The notes under the pieces were generated by a model. It was not told the DNA's origin. It worked only from the letters and a program-made list of their open reading frames with translations, and did no database searches. A stretch of DNA of 64,000 bases from Gnetum montanum (Eukaryota > Streptophyta > Gnetopsida > Gnetales > Gnetaceae): NCBI GenBank assembly GCA_015680685.1, contig MNCI01035086.1:375350-439349 (forward strand), read 5' to 3'. Every line of letters starts with the position of its first letter. Position 1 is the stretch's first letter. The position numbers and the translations under genes were made by a program. This document shows positions 34,603-46,930 of the stretch, piece after piece.

Positions 34603-37090
34603 ATGTCTTCTTCTCATAGGAGTGACTCATCACCTAAGTCTGATAAAGCTTATTAGTCAATGCCTCAACAATATCAAATTGTATATACTCATCCTGATGA
34701 GTATGTACTGAAGCTCACCTTCATCCTACACTAGGATGAACAATTGTAGTGGTGTGGCATGGAAGGCAATATTATGTTTCCACCCAATCGAGCTATTCTT
34801 GCAATGCTCTACCAAATTCTTACATGATGTGGTCTCTAAGACCACCATGTGAAGTATATCATGGAAGATATTGATGCCAAGGATTATCATCCCATTGAAG
34901 CACAATGTCTACAAGACCAACAACTAGAGCAATGCTACGAATTTTTGAAGGGAAAACGACTTAACAATTCTCCATTCTTGTTGTACCAAAAAGCTAGTGG
35001 GGAACCTTTCTCTGGGGATTTTCAATTCAATGAATCTCCTCTCTTTGACTTCAATGATGGAGGTCAAAACTAGAACTTGCACTTCACAATTCATAATTCT
35101 AGTTCTAGTAATAAGGGGTTCAATGACAAAGAAGGATCTGGAGGGGCAAGTCACGACAGAGATGCAGATAAGAAGCAAGATTGTGATCATGGTTGAAATC
35201 ACTGAAGAGGTGGAAATAGGTACTATTATGGTGCTAATTCTTCTTCCTCTTCCCCTTCATCATCATCTTCTTCTTCTGGCTCTTACCATGACCATAGAAG
35301 GCAAGACCATAATGAAGGTGATTGAAATGAATGAACAATCGATGAGATAAAAATAACCAAAGGGACTGTCAAGATAAACAAGATTAAGAGCATAAATGTT
35401 TAATAGAGGCACATCACCATGAATGAAGGGGTAGTCTAGGGCATCATAGGCACCATGATCAAGGCCTCGATGAGCCTCTACTTGCTACCTAGAGTATGCT
35501 TAACATTGCAGAGGCAATAAGAATTCCAACAAGGCATGTGAAGGATAGTTGGATCAAAAGGCTAGACAAGAACAATATTCCTTAATTTGAAGGAGAATAT
35601 AACTCTGATCTGTGGAATCATCTTCAAGCTTTCCAATATGCATGTGCCTTGCAAAACATAGAGAACAAGTGGCAAAAACTAAAGTTGTTCCCTAGGACAC
35701 TTATCAAAGAAGTAGAAAACTAGTCCCAGTCCTTAGAGCCAGAATCTATTAGACGGTGGAGTACCATGCTGGAATTATTTAATGATAAATATCAAATGTA
35801 CTCCAAGGTGTTCAACTTAAGGAAGCAAATTCAAGGATGGAAACAAGGAAGGAACGAACCCTTGGATGTTGCCATTTGGTGATACGATGCCTTAATGCAT
35901 AAATGTATAGGCTATGGTTATTCTCAACTAAATCAACTTCACCACATAATAGATGAGCTTTAGTCAGAAATGAGGGGAACTCTTAGTGTCTATGCCCAGG
36001 GGTGACAATTAGAACTAACTACCCATTAGATACAAAGATTAATAGAGTAGGTTGTCAAAGAGGAGGGCAAGCTAAGAAAAAGAGAAAGTGTAGAAGAGTA
36101 AAACCATGATCCTTCCATTCATAAGAGGAAGGTTCAATTCTGCAATAGTGAGGATGAGTCCATATTTGATGAGGGGGTAAATAAGAAAACCTTGCTACTT
36201 CAAAAATTCCAATCTAAACTTACAGCCAAGGTTGATCAATTATGGGACTCAATAAATAATAGATTCCAAGCTATCCTCAAAATTGTCAAGGATTCCAAAG
36301 AATAAGGTAGTGATCATGAGCATAGGAGGCACAAGGAAGCTAAACATGCATATCACAAAGGTAAGGGCAAGATTGTTGCAATAGAAGAGGTTGTAGATAG
36401 TGAATCATATGATGATCATGGGTGTGACGTTTGATAGTATGAACATTCTAAGGGATGTTTCCCCATTGTGTCACATCTACAGAAGTCTGGGGTGTATGCC
36501 TTACATCCATGACTTACACAAAGAAAAACATCCATAAGGTTACATTATCCTCAAGGTAATCTCAGGAAGTTCCATTAGCAACAACCATATTATCCAAGTG
36601 GAGCTCCACCACAATCGTATGAACAATATCAAGTGGTAGCAACCATAATCATGGGTGTTGGCACCACCATGGTAGCAATACCCTTACTAGTAACCTAATT
36701 CATATGGTTACTACATTCAACAACCCATGTTTCCACGTGACTCTTCCAGTCACATCTCTACTTTCCAACCTATCTACCATGCTTCAAATTATTATCAAGC
36801 TCATTTGCCACATGAAAGAAGGGATACCACCTCTTACCCTTATCTTCCTCCTATCCCTACACATACTCTTTTTCCACCCGCATAGCTACCACTTGCTCCA
36901 CCTATGCAAGGTGAATTGCTAGCTCAACCACAATAATGCAATGCTACGAGGGCTGTTAATTCGCAAATAAATCATCAATCAAAGGTGTCGAATGCCAGAT
37001 CAAAGAAAATACCTTTCTTTAGAGCCCATAGTCCACCTAAGCCCTCTCATACACCCATGGTTGACAACCCTACTGTATCAATGATACCCT
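34603..37090 (+). pseudogene. gag: gag of the truncated element
   Basis: ATG at 34603 gives MSSSHRSDSSPKSDKA. The 34849-35073 stretch is open (MKYIMEDIDAKDYHPIEAQ). A serine tract encoded by TCTTCTTC-type repeats (35232-35280) is followed by basic sequence, then the gag core (WSTMLELFNDKYQMYS and KQIQGWKQGRNEPLD in mixed frames). A knuckle relic (QYEHSKGCFP) is near 36430. The Pro-rich tail ends near SHTPMVDN (37050). Stops and frameshifts throughout. Confidence 0.65.
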
Positions 37091-37099
37091 GATTACTGT

Positions 37100-37560
37100 A
37101 TCAAATGTATAACTTCTTAAAACAAGATTGCTTGATCTTAAATGTATTACCATTTCACAAACCCTGTATGATTATTCCCCACCAACCTTGGCATTAGGGA
37201 TGTAAGGCGGTGCACAATCATCTAAGTAACTATACAAATTAACATGTTGCATACCCCAATAGAACAATACTAGGATGGATTAGAGGGCTTAGCCACCTTG
37301 GGAATAAGCATAATCCTAGAATAGTTTATTTCATTTTGCACCTATTGTTACTGAAGCAATTAGTTGATAGCATTTAAAATATTTAGTTCCATTATATTTT
37401 CATATTCTCTAAAGAGCTCAACTAGCCATCCATCTAGCCCTGGTGCATGGTCCAACTACACAGAATTCATGGCCTCTTCTAGTTCCTAATGCAATAATGG
37501 TGCTAATAGTAACTAATTTTCCACCATCCCCAACATAGGCTCCACTAGCATTGAAACTAG
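37100..37560 (-). pseudogene. LINE reverse transcriptase, N-terminal part
   Basis: A RARWMAS block near 37450 corresponds to the 'APGxDGF' motif. LIPKVAKPSNPS, YCSIGVCN, RLTSLMPRLVGNNHTGFVKW and DQAILF follow, which are plant LINE RT motifs in order. The YADD catalytic motif would come later and is not present. Several stops and frameshifts. Confidence 0.75.
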
Positions 37561-39249
37561 CTTAGTCCTTTTATAAGCCCAAATTCTAGCCCATAACTGC
37601 TAAACAGCCTAAGCAACAACTTGAGGTTCCATCACCTTGGTTCCATTAGATTTAACTTCACCTCCTTTGCAACCCAATTTCCTTTTATAGAAAAAAATAA
37701 GAAACACGTGTGATGATCCCCCTCCCACAACCACATGTTTCTAGCTTGTTGCTGCCAGTAAATCTCCTCCTCAGTGTCTAATGCCTAAAGTTCACTAGGA
37801 ATGGCTTAATCCTCCTTTTTCACCTCTTCACCTTGCTCCTACCATGTCTACAAAGAAGTTAACCTCCCTAAGAGCTTAGTCTTCCCATTTTGAAAAGAAA
37901 ACCTTTCCTTCGCTTTCATCGATTGAAGAGCTACTTTGAGATGAGCAAGCCCCCACTTCAAGAACTCATGGGGGTTCTAACACTGTCTATAATCTACCCC
38001 AATCCTCTCAACCATTATTCTAAACTAAGGTTTGGTTAACCAGGCTCACTTGAAATGAAATTACAACACTTTAGGCTTTCCTATATTGCCCACCCAGCAA
38101 TAGATAGAGTAGTTATTAGATGCAAGTCGCTCTTTCCTTTCAACCCAAATCTTAGCTTCCAACATAAGTTGTATACTGATGCACACCTGATCCATCCTAG
38201 ATAGCACCTGGTCACTCCCTATATGATGATTACTCTAAGTAAACCTACATCTTGAAATCTTCACATCAACTAAATCATAGTCATGTAGAAACTTCATATA
38301 CTGACTACTCCTCAAAGGCTCTACCATATCATTACTATATTTCTCCTAGAAGTAAAGGTGCTAATAAAGCCTCCAATCATGATCGAGCACTAGCAGTTAA
38401 CCATTACAAATAGCTATCACAACTCCTGCAAACACTCTTCCCATCACTAGGAGCCATAAAAATTTGTAGGCCATATATTTACCATTTCCAACTGTACTGT
38501 AATACTTCACCATGAGGAGTTGAATGGCTCCTTGCCAACATGCCAAGGCCACTCGCTCTTCATAAGCTAGGCACTATTTGAGCCTGCCATCCCATCCACA
38601 AAATGAAGTGGGCCTCCAAAACCTATATTTTCATCTCCTACAAACAAACAACATCACAACCCTCTTGACACACAATATCTTTTAGGGTATTTCATTTGTA
38701 GTGGGTACCTTTTCCCCTACAATTTTAAGAGAGAATCTTTATTGCTTACTAGGAAGCAACTTTCAATACACCTCCTTCAAGGTCTACTATAGCCCCAAAT
38801 CAATCTCATCCTATGTAATCTTACTCTAGGCAATAGGAGATAGTGGTCACCCAATCCTACTAGCTTTCAATAAGACAACAAAACCTCTACATTCCTCCTC
38901 GATCGATGATAGCGGCCCCCAACTCTCTTGGCCTCTACCTCTCTCTATGCTTGTAGAATCTCACCCATTTTGGGGAGTTGTCAACCCTACACAACTTCAA
39001 CCTAATCATTTAGTAGTGACAACACTACCCCTAGGGCCTACTTAGTAAGGGTTGGAGCCTCCCTCATCCCTCTAGCCAACATTTCCAATTCCCTCTTGCT
39101 TGATCCCACAACAATCGGTGTCTTGCCAGCCTTCTTAGTAGGCCCCTACCTCACTCCCCTAGCACATGCCCCTAGGTAGGCTTTTAAGTTTTTTCACAAG
39201 GCATTGGGCTCGCCTGAACCATAGCTACCCCCTTCACCATGCGATCCTT

Positions 39250-40620
39250 TCACCCAACCAAGTTCCATCCACCCTGCATGTGTTGCAATGAAACCTTTGA
39301 ATGAACACAACAATCTACCATAAGATGACCCTTTCCACAAATCTAACACCCAGCGAATGAGGTCTCTTTTAGCACAGGCTTCTCCTTCAGCTTAACCACT
39401 AGCAGGTTCTCAAACTGAACCCAAATCATTTTGTTGCCTAAGGACACGGCAAGAACCACCTAGTTGACCTCCACACACAAAATCAACCATAGCCCATTCT
39501 ATCCATTGATTCAATGACCCTGTCAAACTTTATAAATTCCTTGAATAGTCTAGCTAGTGACTTTAAGAATCCTATCATCCAAAGCTCCAAATGCATGCCC
39601 AAAATCTAGATGCAAACTGGTGCCCGAGTGAGGAGATTTACCTCATAGTAAACCCTTGACTGCCACGGTGCCAGAGCCAAACCATGGCCCCTCCCCTATG
39701 CACACCCCCCCCNNNNNNNNNNNNNNNNNNNNNNNNNNNNNNNNNNNNNNNNNNNNNNNNNNNNNNNNNNNNNNNNNNNNNNNNNNNNNNNNNNNNNNNN
39801 NNNNNNNNNNNNNNNNNNNNNNNNNNNNNNNNNNNNNNNNNNNNNNNNNNNNNNNNNNNNNNNNNNNNNNNNNNNNNNNNNNNNNNNNNNNNNNNNNNNN
39901 NNNNNNNNNNNNNNNNNNNNNNNNNNNNNNNNNNNNNNNNNNNNNNNNNNNNNNNNNNNNNNNNNNNNNNNNNNNNNNNNNNNNNNNNNNNNNNNNNNNN
40001 NNNNNNNNNNNNNNNNNNNNNNNNNNNNNNNNNNNNNNNNNNNNNNNNNNNNNNNNNNNNNNNNNNNNNNNNNNNNNNNNNNNNNNNNNNNNNNNNNNNN
40101 NNNNNNNNNNNNNNNNNNNNNNNNNNNNNNNNNNNNNNNNNNNNNNNNNNNNNNNNNNNNNNNNNNNNNNNNNNNNNNNNNNNNNNNNNNNNNNNNNNNN
40201 NNNNNNNNNNNNNNNNNNNNNNNNNNNNNNNNNNNNNNNNNNNNNNNNNNNNNNNNNNNNNNNNNNNNNNNNNNNNNNNNNNNNNNNNNNNNNNNNNNNN
40301 NNNNNNNNNNNNNNNNNNNNNNNNNNNNNNNNNNNNNNNNNNNNNNNNNNNNNNNNNNNNNNNNNNNNNNNNNNNNNNNNNAAATACCTACTCTCTATCC
40401 TCTTTCTACTAGAAAATGAACAAAAGCTTATCATCAACCAGGCTATAGACCTGCACATTTTCTAGTTCCCAAGTTATGCAAGCCCAATGTCTCATAAGGT
40501 TTAGCCTGGGCCTCACACCCTCCAACACAAACAAGCCAAACAAACTAAGTCCCAACATGCAAACTGCTTTCATAGGTAGATGTCTAATCTCCAAATGCAT
40601 GGTGCCATCCTCCTAAAATC
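39250..40620 (-). pseudogene. LINE ORF1 with DUF4283-like and zinc-knuckle regions, interrupted by a gap
   Basis: 40409-40600 encodes MHLEIRHLPMKAVCMLGL and ELENVQVYSLVDDKLLFIF, the W...L...LDD...F pattern of ORF1. After the gap, LHLDFGHAFGALDDRILKV and a CCHC knuckle follow. The N run (39713-40381) prevents judging the frame between them. In intact LINEs this is an RNA-binding chaperone. Confidence 0.6.
39713..40381. other. Assembly gap, 669 N
   Basis: Lies inside LINE ORF1. Open frames running through it are artefacts of the N run. Confidence 0.95.
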
Positions 40621-40929
40621 AAGCTTCAATAACTCCCTCCCCATCAAGCAACCCTGCACCTGCATCCACTGAATAACTCAAGCCACCTAGCACCTTTGCA
40701 TCCCCAAACACACTTCCCTTGATCACTACCTCAATAGTCCCTAGCTATCTAAGCTTTTCCCTTTATAGCCCCTATCCTGCTCCAACATCCACAAGGAGCC
40801 TATCACTATCATCGACACCTACTACACCTCCTCCAGCAAGTCCCATGCTCCCCATGCCCCTTTCTCTTGCAACATTCACCGCGCTTTTGCTCATTTTTAG
40901 ATTCTCCCAAGCCAATATAAGAGCTCCAA

Positions 40930-42964
40930 GCCTTCCTTTAAATGGTAAGATCTATGAAGTTTTATAGAAAGGTAGGAGGATTTTATATAATCATTTAAAA
41001 ACTTTTGGATGTGAGGCTTATGTTTTAATTTAAAAAAAAAGAGTAAATTGGATGGAAAATCCCAAAGGCATGCATTTCTTGGTTATAATGAAGATGATAG
41101 AGGCCATAGATTATGGGATCCTTCTATAGAACAAACTATCAAAAGTAGGGATGTTTTATTTAATGAAAATAATATGTTTGCACATAAGAAACAAGAAAAA
41201 GAATAATCAAAAAATTGATCGTGGATGTGGATTTTCCATTTTGATATCTTCAAATCAACATATTCATGAACTTCATCCAAATATTTATAATGATGTTATT
41301 GATGTTGATACCAATGATGATATAGAGAAAATAGTAGGTGATGTCATTGCATTTGATGCAAATAGTGAAGGACTTTCAATAACTCCTATACAACAAATTA
41401 GGAAATTTTCACAACCTTATAAACCAACACAAAGGTATTCACCTTCTTTGTATTATGCTTTATTTACTAATGGTGGTAAACTTAAATCTTTTCATAAAGC
41501 TGTAAATTATCCTGCTCCTACTAAATGGTAAGAGGCTATGACTAATGAGGTTAATGCTTTGCGTTTTAACAATACTTGGGAGTCAGTAAAGCTTCCACAA
41601 TGAAGGAAAGTTTTAAAAAATAGATGGGTTTACATAATTAAATGGGAGGCTCATGGTTCCATGAGGTACAACGCAAGCCTTATGGTTAAAGGTTATGGAT
41701 AAAAACTTGGTATTGATTTTAATGAGATTTTTTCCCTATTTTGAAACAAGTACCATTCAAGTTTTCTTTATTTGGTCACAAAAAAGATTTTCTACATGAT
41801 GATTTAGAAGAAAAAAATTATGTGTTAGCTTGAAAGGTTTTGTACATGTAGCTAATCCTAATCTAGTTTACAAACCAAAAGAGGACTTGTATGATTTGAA
41901 GTAGGTATCAAGGTAGTGGTATAAAAAATTTGATAATTTTATGCATAATGAGAATTATACGAGATCTAAATATGATCCTTGTATATATTTTAAAGGTTCC
42001 GTTCAAAGATATTTTACTATTCTTTCACTTTATGATGATGATATATTGATTGCTAATAATAATCATATCGAAATAAAGTGTTTGAAGAATAATATGTCTA
42101 AATGTTTTGCTACTAAAGATTTTAGACTACCTAAGAAGATTTTGGGCATGCATATTCAAAGATACAAAAAGCAAAGTATGCCTTGATTAAGTCAATGTAA
42201 ATATATTTCAAGAATTTTGGAGCATTTTAATATGGTTCATTGTAAGCCAATTTCTATACTATTAGCAACATATTTTAAATTATCTAACCACAACTATTCA
42301 AAGAATGAAATAGATAAAAGAATATTAATAAATGTTCCTTTTGCATCAATTGTGCATAGCCTAATGTATATGATGGTTTATACTAGATTTGATATTGCTC
42401 ACACAATTAGAGTTGTTTGTTACATGAGCAATCCTAGATGGGAACATTGGCAAGAAGCCTCATGGATTCTTCAGCATTTGAAAAGTATACAAAAGGAATG
42501 TTTTTGCTTTACAGTTCTTCTTTGAATATTTTTGGTTTTGTGGATGCTAATTTTGCTATTTGTTATGAAAGTGGAAAATCCACGAGTGGCTATGTTTTCA
42601 CTATTAGTGGTGGTGCTATTAGTTGGGTATGTAAGTGACAAGCTATTGTTGCTTTATCCACCATAGAAGCTAAATATGTAGCATTGATAGAAGTAGCCAA
42701 GGAGATGATTTGCTTAAGAATATTTCTTAAACAATGTATGATAAAGTAAGATAATTTAGTTATGCACTGTGATAATCAAAGAGCAATTCATCAAGTAAAG
42801 AATGCAATGTTTCATAGAAAAACAAAGCATATTAATGTTTGGTACCATTTCATTCCTTTGGCTTTTGAACAAGGAGATTTATAAGTGGAAAAAATTGATG
42901 GTAAAGGAATATTACTAATTTTTTAACAAAAGATATTTCTGTAGATAAACATTTGATGTGCAAG
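40930..42964 (+). pseudogene. Ty1/copia polyprotein remnant (integrase end, RT, RNase H), 5' portion
   Basis: The integrase end shows HLKTFGCEAYVLI and CIFLGYNEDDRGHRLWDP, then IKSRDVLFNEN. RT blocks are NTWESVKLPQ, RWVYIIKWEAHG, YDDDILIANNNHIEI (the YxDD signature), FATKDFRLPKKILGMHI and YTRFDIAHTIRVVCYMSNP. RNase H begins near 42540 with VDANFAICYESGKSTSGYVF. Gag, protease and most of integrase are missing on the left. The frame reaches 42964, where a complete Athila-like element is inserted, and resumes at 52794. A handful of stops and frameshifts make it inactive. Confidence 0.85.
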
Positions 42965-43774
42965 TGATGAGTGGTGAGGTACCTCTATGCTCAACCATAC
43001 GAATACAAGCATTTCACGCACGATCTAGTTGAATTCCAAGGACTAAGTGCCTATGCGCCTTTGTGGAACAAGTATGGGTTGATTGATCGTTGTCTTCCCA
43101 AACTTACTTGTATGTCACAATTGTATGGTTAAGTAAGCTTGAGGCATATGATTTTTATAGCTTTTATGTTTTTATGTCTTGTTGCTAATAAGGGAGGAGA
43201 GAGAGATAACTAAGTGACTAATTTAACTTTACTAATTAACTAGGCTTTAACTAATCCTAACACCACTATCCATTCTCACTTGTCATACACATCTTGAACT
43301 AGTGCAACACTACTGGGATTACCAAACGCTAATCGTTACTGGGTTACCAAGTGTTACATGCATGCTTAAAGTGATCATACTGAGTGTACTTACTTAGGAG
43401 AGTTGTAGGATGAGAGAGAATCATTAATTAACTAAGAAATCATTTAATAACACCAATTAACATTAACTAATCTATTCTGGATGCTGCAAGGTTTATCATA
43501 AAGTTCTTCTTTATTGATGTACACAAAGTGTGCTCAGGTACACAATGCTCGAATAAAGATCCGTTCACTTGATGACTCCTACTACAAGAACATAGAAATA
43601 ATTCTAACTCTGGAGGGAAGAAAAGGTAATATTTTGGCTAAGGAACTAACTATCTAACTACAAAACCAAGTGTGCTTGCCTCTTATTTATAGGCAAGGAG
43701 GTAGGCCCCGATATCGGGTATTCGACATTGCATGGTAGGCTCCGATATCACGTACTCGATATCGCGGTTCATCA
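42965..43774 (-). repeat. 3' LTR of the complete minus-strand element
   Basis: In element orientation it starts TGATGAACCGCGATATCGAG. Four GATAT/AATGT-type boxes precede CCTATAAATAAG (about 43681-43695). Confidence 0.92.
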
Positions 43775-43792
43775 TACCCCTATGACTGAATG
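43775..43792 (-). promoter_or_regulatory. Polypurine tract of the complete element
   Basis: In element orientation CATTCAGTCATAGGGGTA precedes the LTR; one G of the usual run is an A. Confidence 0.75.
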
Positions 43793-45550
43793 AAAACTCA
43801 TCCGTGAGTTATTACAAAATATTGGGAAGGCATGGGATTATTGACTAACTGACAACTAATGGTGGAATGGGATGATAGACTCAATGTGCCTAGTGAATGG
43901 ATCAATAATCATATTACAACATTAGTTTTTATGACCATTGTGGTAAACACTTGTACATAAGTGACATCTAGGCCTTTATTTGGTAGCTTGAAGAGAAAGA
44001 GAGAGAAAGAGAGAGAAAGAAGATGAAGCGTGTTGCTACCAATACCAAGGTTACACCTTCCATTGTTTATCCATAGCCATGCCACCAAACTTGCTCCTTT
44101 TGTAAACGCTCCAGTTCCAGTCCATCCTAAGTGCTTCCTCCAATCCCAGTCCATTGTTTGTATGATCATCATCTACACACGTAACATAGTCATAAATGAG
44201 CAAGGATAGATAAACCATAATGCAGTTGATACCTTGCCTCGATATGAAGTGCATTGGTTGAGTTGTGGTTATGGTAGAATTGGTTTGGAGATTTATCATT
44301 GTGACTACCCAAGGTGTAGAGGTTAGGCGAATAGTAAAATGGAAAAAATTAAAAAATTAGTGCTAGGCCCCCACGACTAAGAGTAAACCTTCAGTAGCTA
44401 TAAGATGGAAAAATATGAGGAACAAGAAATATGGGAAAAATAACAACGGCAACGCCAATAAAATGGATGCCATGGATGGGGATGAAACAAGAAATGATTG
44501 ATTGTAGGAAATGTTTAAGGAAAAGAACTTAACAATTGCACCAAAAAGGAATGCCAATGGGTCCTCCCCAAAGCAGGCTCATGCCTTTTATGACCTAACA
44601 AACCAAAGAGTCCATAGGCTCTAGGAATGTCATTTGGAAGCAAGAGTTAAAACATACCCATAAGAATTCACCCAAGAAAAATAATGCATCAACCCAGAAA
44701 TGGACTAATGATAGAATTGACAATGAGGTGGAAAACTGGGAAGAAAGATGGAGAGGAGAGAATGGAATGGAATCCCAAGAACAAGGTTTTGTAAAGCCCC
44801 TTGTGTAATTCATGGTTAATGTGACTGAGTAGAACTCATCCCAAATTCATACTAAAAAAAACCACATCCAGTGACCTTGCATCAACACACTAGACCAATC
44901 CATCCACTTGAAGCAACAAGAATGCTTCTAGAAAGAGTCACCACCATTTCGAGGAGAGCGAGATGGAGAAGTAGGAAGCAAAAAAGGGCCTTAGTTAGAG
45001 GGAACCTTCAGGCATGGGTAACATGTCTTTCCAGTTCCATAACCAATGCTTGTAGCCCATATTGCTTTATTATGTGTAAGGGGTGTGCTTTGAATTCTCA
45101 CTTTTTTCTTTTTTCTTTGCATTGAACCACACCATGCAAAGACTTATTTTTATTCACTTAGCTTCCTGTTTTTTGAACAATGTCAGAATGGCGAAAAACC
45201 CAAGAAAAAGCATTCAAGTACCTAAGAGAATGGCCAGCACAAATGCATCGAATTCACTTGAAGTCACACACTTTTCATCCTTTGAGTCTTTCCTTGGTTT
45301 GAAAAATACCCAGCCACCAATTCATTAACAAATTTACTTAGAAAAAAAAGGACTGTACAGTTCCAAGCCAAAGGAGACCATAGAGTTGTATGGATGAGTG
45401 GACGGCGTGGACTCATTACCTATTTTACCAAAATAACCATACCTTAATATCAGCATCATAATTCAAAGGTAAAAACCAAACATTAGCAATAAATATGATA
45501 TAATTCAATCCACCATCATGAGCACTTATTGGATGATGAATAAAGGGAAA
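43793..45550 (-). other. 3' region of the complete element
   Basis: Homologous to 429-2180 in reverse. No env-like long ORF; a GAGAGAAA microsatellite is at 43990-44020. Confidence 0.6.
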
Positions 45551-45766
45551 TCAAGAAAACAAAGAAATAGTAAAAATATGAATGATGGTGTAAAACAAAA
45601 ATAAGAAAAGTTGGAAAAATGTGTGAAACAAAAACATGTAAAACAAAAATTCAAAAAGAACTAATGGCCCAAAATGATTAGCATAGGTGGCCATCTCCTC
45701 CACAACTAAGTTGGAAGGAGGAGATCCAAAATAGTGCACAAGGTTGTCCATCAACAGAGGTAGCAT
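45551..45766 (-). CDS. Small conserved ORF after integrase, function unknown
   Basis: 71 codons starting MLPLLMDNLVHYFGSPPSNLVV, the counterpart of 186-428. The hydrophobic C-terminal half is encoded by T-rich repeats. The N-terminal half is nearly invariant between the two copies. Confidence 0.3.
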   Translation of the reverse strand: MLPLLMDNLVHYFGSPPSNLVVEEMATYANHFGPLVLFEFLFYMFLFHTFFQLFLFLFYTIIHIFTISLFS

Positions 45767-45786
45767 GTGTACTGGCTATCCTAAGC

Positions 45787-46930
45787 TCAAGTAAAGGTTT
45801 GGTTTGTTGTATGTTGACCAAAAGTAGCATGTGTCATGGCCCTTGAAGAAAACGTTGCATAAATAATATAAGGTCCTTCCCATAGTGTTTGAAATTTAGT
45901 ACGTTGTGGCACATGTGTGGAATTCCAATAGAGAACTTTATCTCCTAGTTGATATTTAAATTTCCTAATCCTTAGGTCATGACATTCTTTATTGAATGCC
46001 TTGTGCAACTCGTTAGATGATAGAGCAGCTAGTAAGTTTTCATCTAGCAAGTTAAGGGTTACCAATTGTTGTTTCTATGCTAGATCAAGGTCAAGGTTGA
46101 GGTCACATGCCATGGATAGTGTACGGAGCTTAGTTTGAATGGGGAGTGTTGGTAATTTACCATACACTAACTCATAGGGAGAGTAGCCTCTAGGGAGTCT
46201 CTATGTAGAGTGGTATGCCCAAAGAGCATCATTCAGTTTAGTGCTCCAGTCTTGCCTAAACTTGATAATTGTTCTTGTCAATATCTTTGTAATCTCCCTG
46301 TCGGTGACTTCAGCTTGGCCATTTGCTTGGGGGTGGTATGGTGTTGTCAATTTGTGTTCAACCCCTAAGTGTTGCAGTAATTTCTAAAAAAGTTGCACCT
46401 GTGAAGTATGTACCATTGTTTGAAATAAGTGCATGAGGCATACCAAACCTATTTTTAATTTGTTGTTGAACAAATCATGCAACTGTAGATGATGTACAAT
46501 TCTTAACAGCAGCTACTTTTGCCCATTTAGTGAGGTAATCAACAGCAACAATAATATAAGCTTTTCCATTGGACATTGGTGTAATTGGCCCCTTAAAATC
46601 AATTCCCCAAATGTCGAAGGGTTCTAATGGTTGGATCCATTATTGCGGATCCTTCATTCTAGCAATCATTCCCCCATCACATTGACAGCACTCACAAGAT
46701 TGGATGAATTGATGGACATCTTGAAACAATGTAGGCCAATAATATCTTGCAAGCAAGATCTTGATGTCCGTTTGTCTTCCAGCATAATGACCCCCACAAG
46801 GACCCTCATGCGCATCTTGGAGAACTCATAGTTGATCTATATCAGGAATACAGCATCGAAGCAAGCCATCAGAACATACTTTGTAAAGTTTCCCATTGAT
46901 CTCCATAAAGTACTTGGCTCGGTGAAGAAA
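45787..46930 (-). pseudogene. Integrase of the complete Athila-like element
   Basis: A zinc-binding H2C2 region (GGHYAGRQTDIKILLARYYW, CECCQCDGGMI) precedes the DDE core. [20 protein letters not shown] contains the first catalytic Asp; the second block reads ALISNNGTYFTG, with Asn where the catalytic Asp is expected. The end is KFKYQLGDKVLYWNSTHVPQ. Stops and at least one frameshift lie in the middle. No chromodomain, as expected for Athila/Tat. It joins element DNA to the genome when intact; this copy is dead. Confidence 0.8.

Larger units (their letters stand above)
33635..37100 (+). mobile_element. Athila-like element, 5' LTR and gag only, truncated
   Basis: The LTR starts TGATGAAC at 33635, inside the integrase of the preceding element, and ends CACTCATCA at 34440. 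A PBS and a gag follow. Sequence similarity to the family stops near 37100, where a minus-strand LINE begins. No pol or 3' LTR of this element follows. The expected left target duplication would be TGTGG (33630-33634). Confidence 0.75.
37100..40930 (-). mobile_element. LINE (L1-type non-LTR retrotransposon), 3'-truncated
   Basis: On the minus strand the order is: an ORF1 domain of DUF4283 type (40400-40620, ELENVQVYSLVDDKLLFIF); the N run; an ORF1 segment (WVQFENLLVVKLK) and CCHC knuckle (CGKGHLMVDC, near 39330-39370); an endonuclease region (IGG near 38370-38400); a linker; and the N-terminal RT (LIPKVAKPSNPS, IVHRLTSLMPRLVGNNHTGF). It stops within RT near 37100. The rest of RT and any poly(A) tail are absent. 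LINEs are usually 5'-truncated, so loss of the 3' end points to a later deletion. Stops throughout. Confidence 0.75.

Noticed and set aside
39643-40465. Long open frames on both strands across 39.6-40.5 kb, and similar ones at 11.1-11.7 kb
   Set aside because: They are open only because runs of N are translated as unknown residues.
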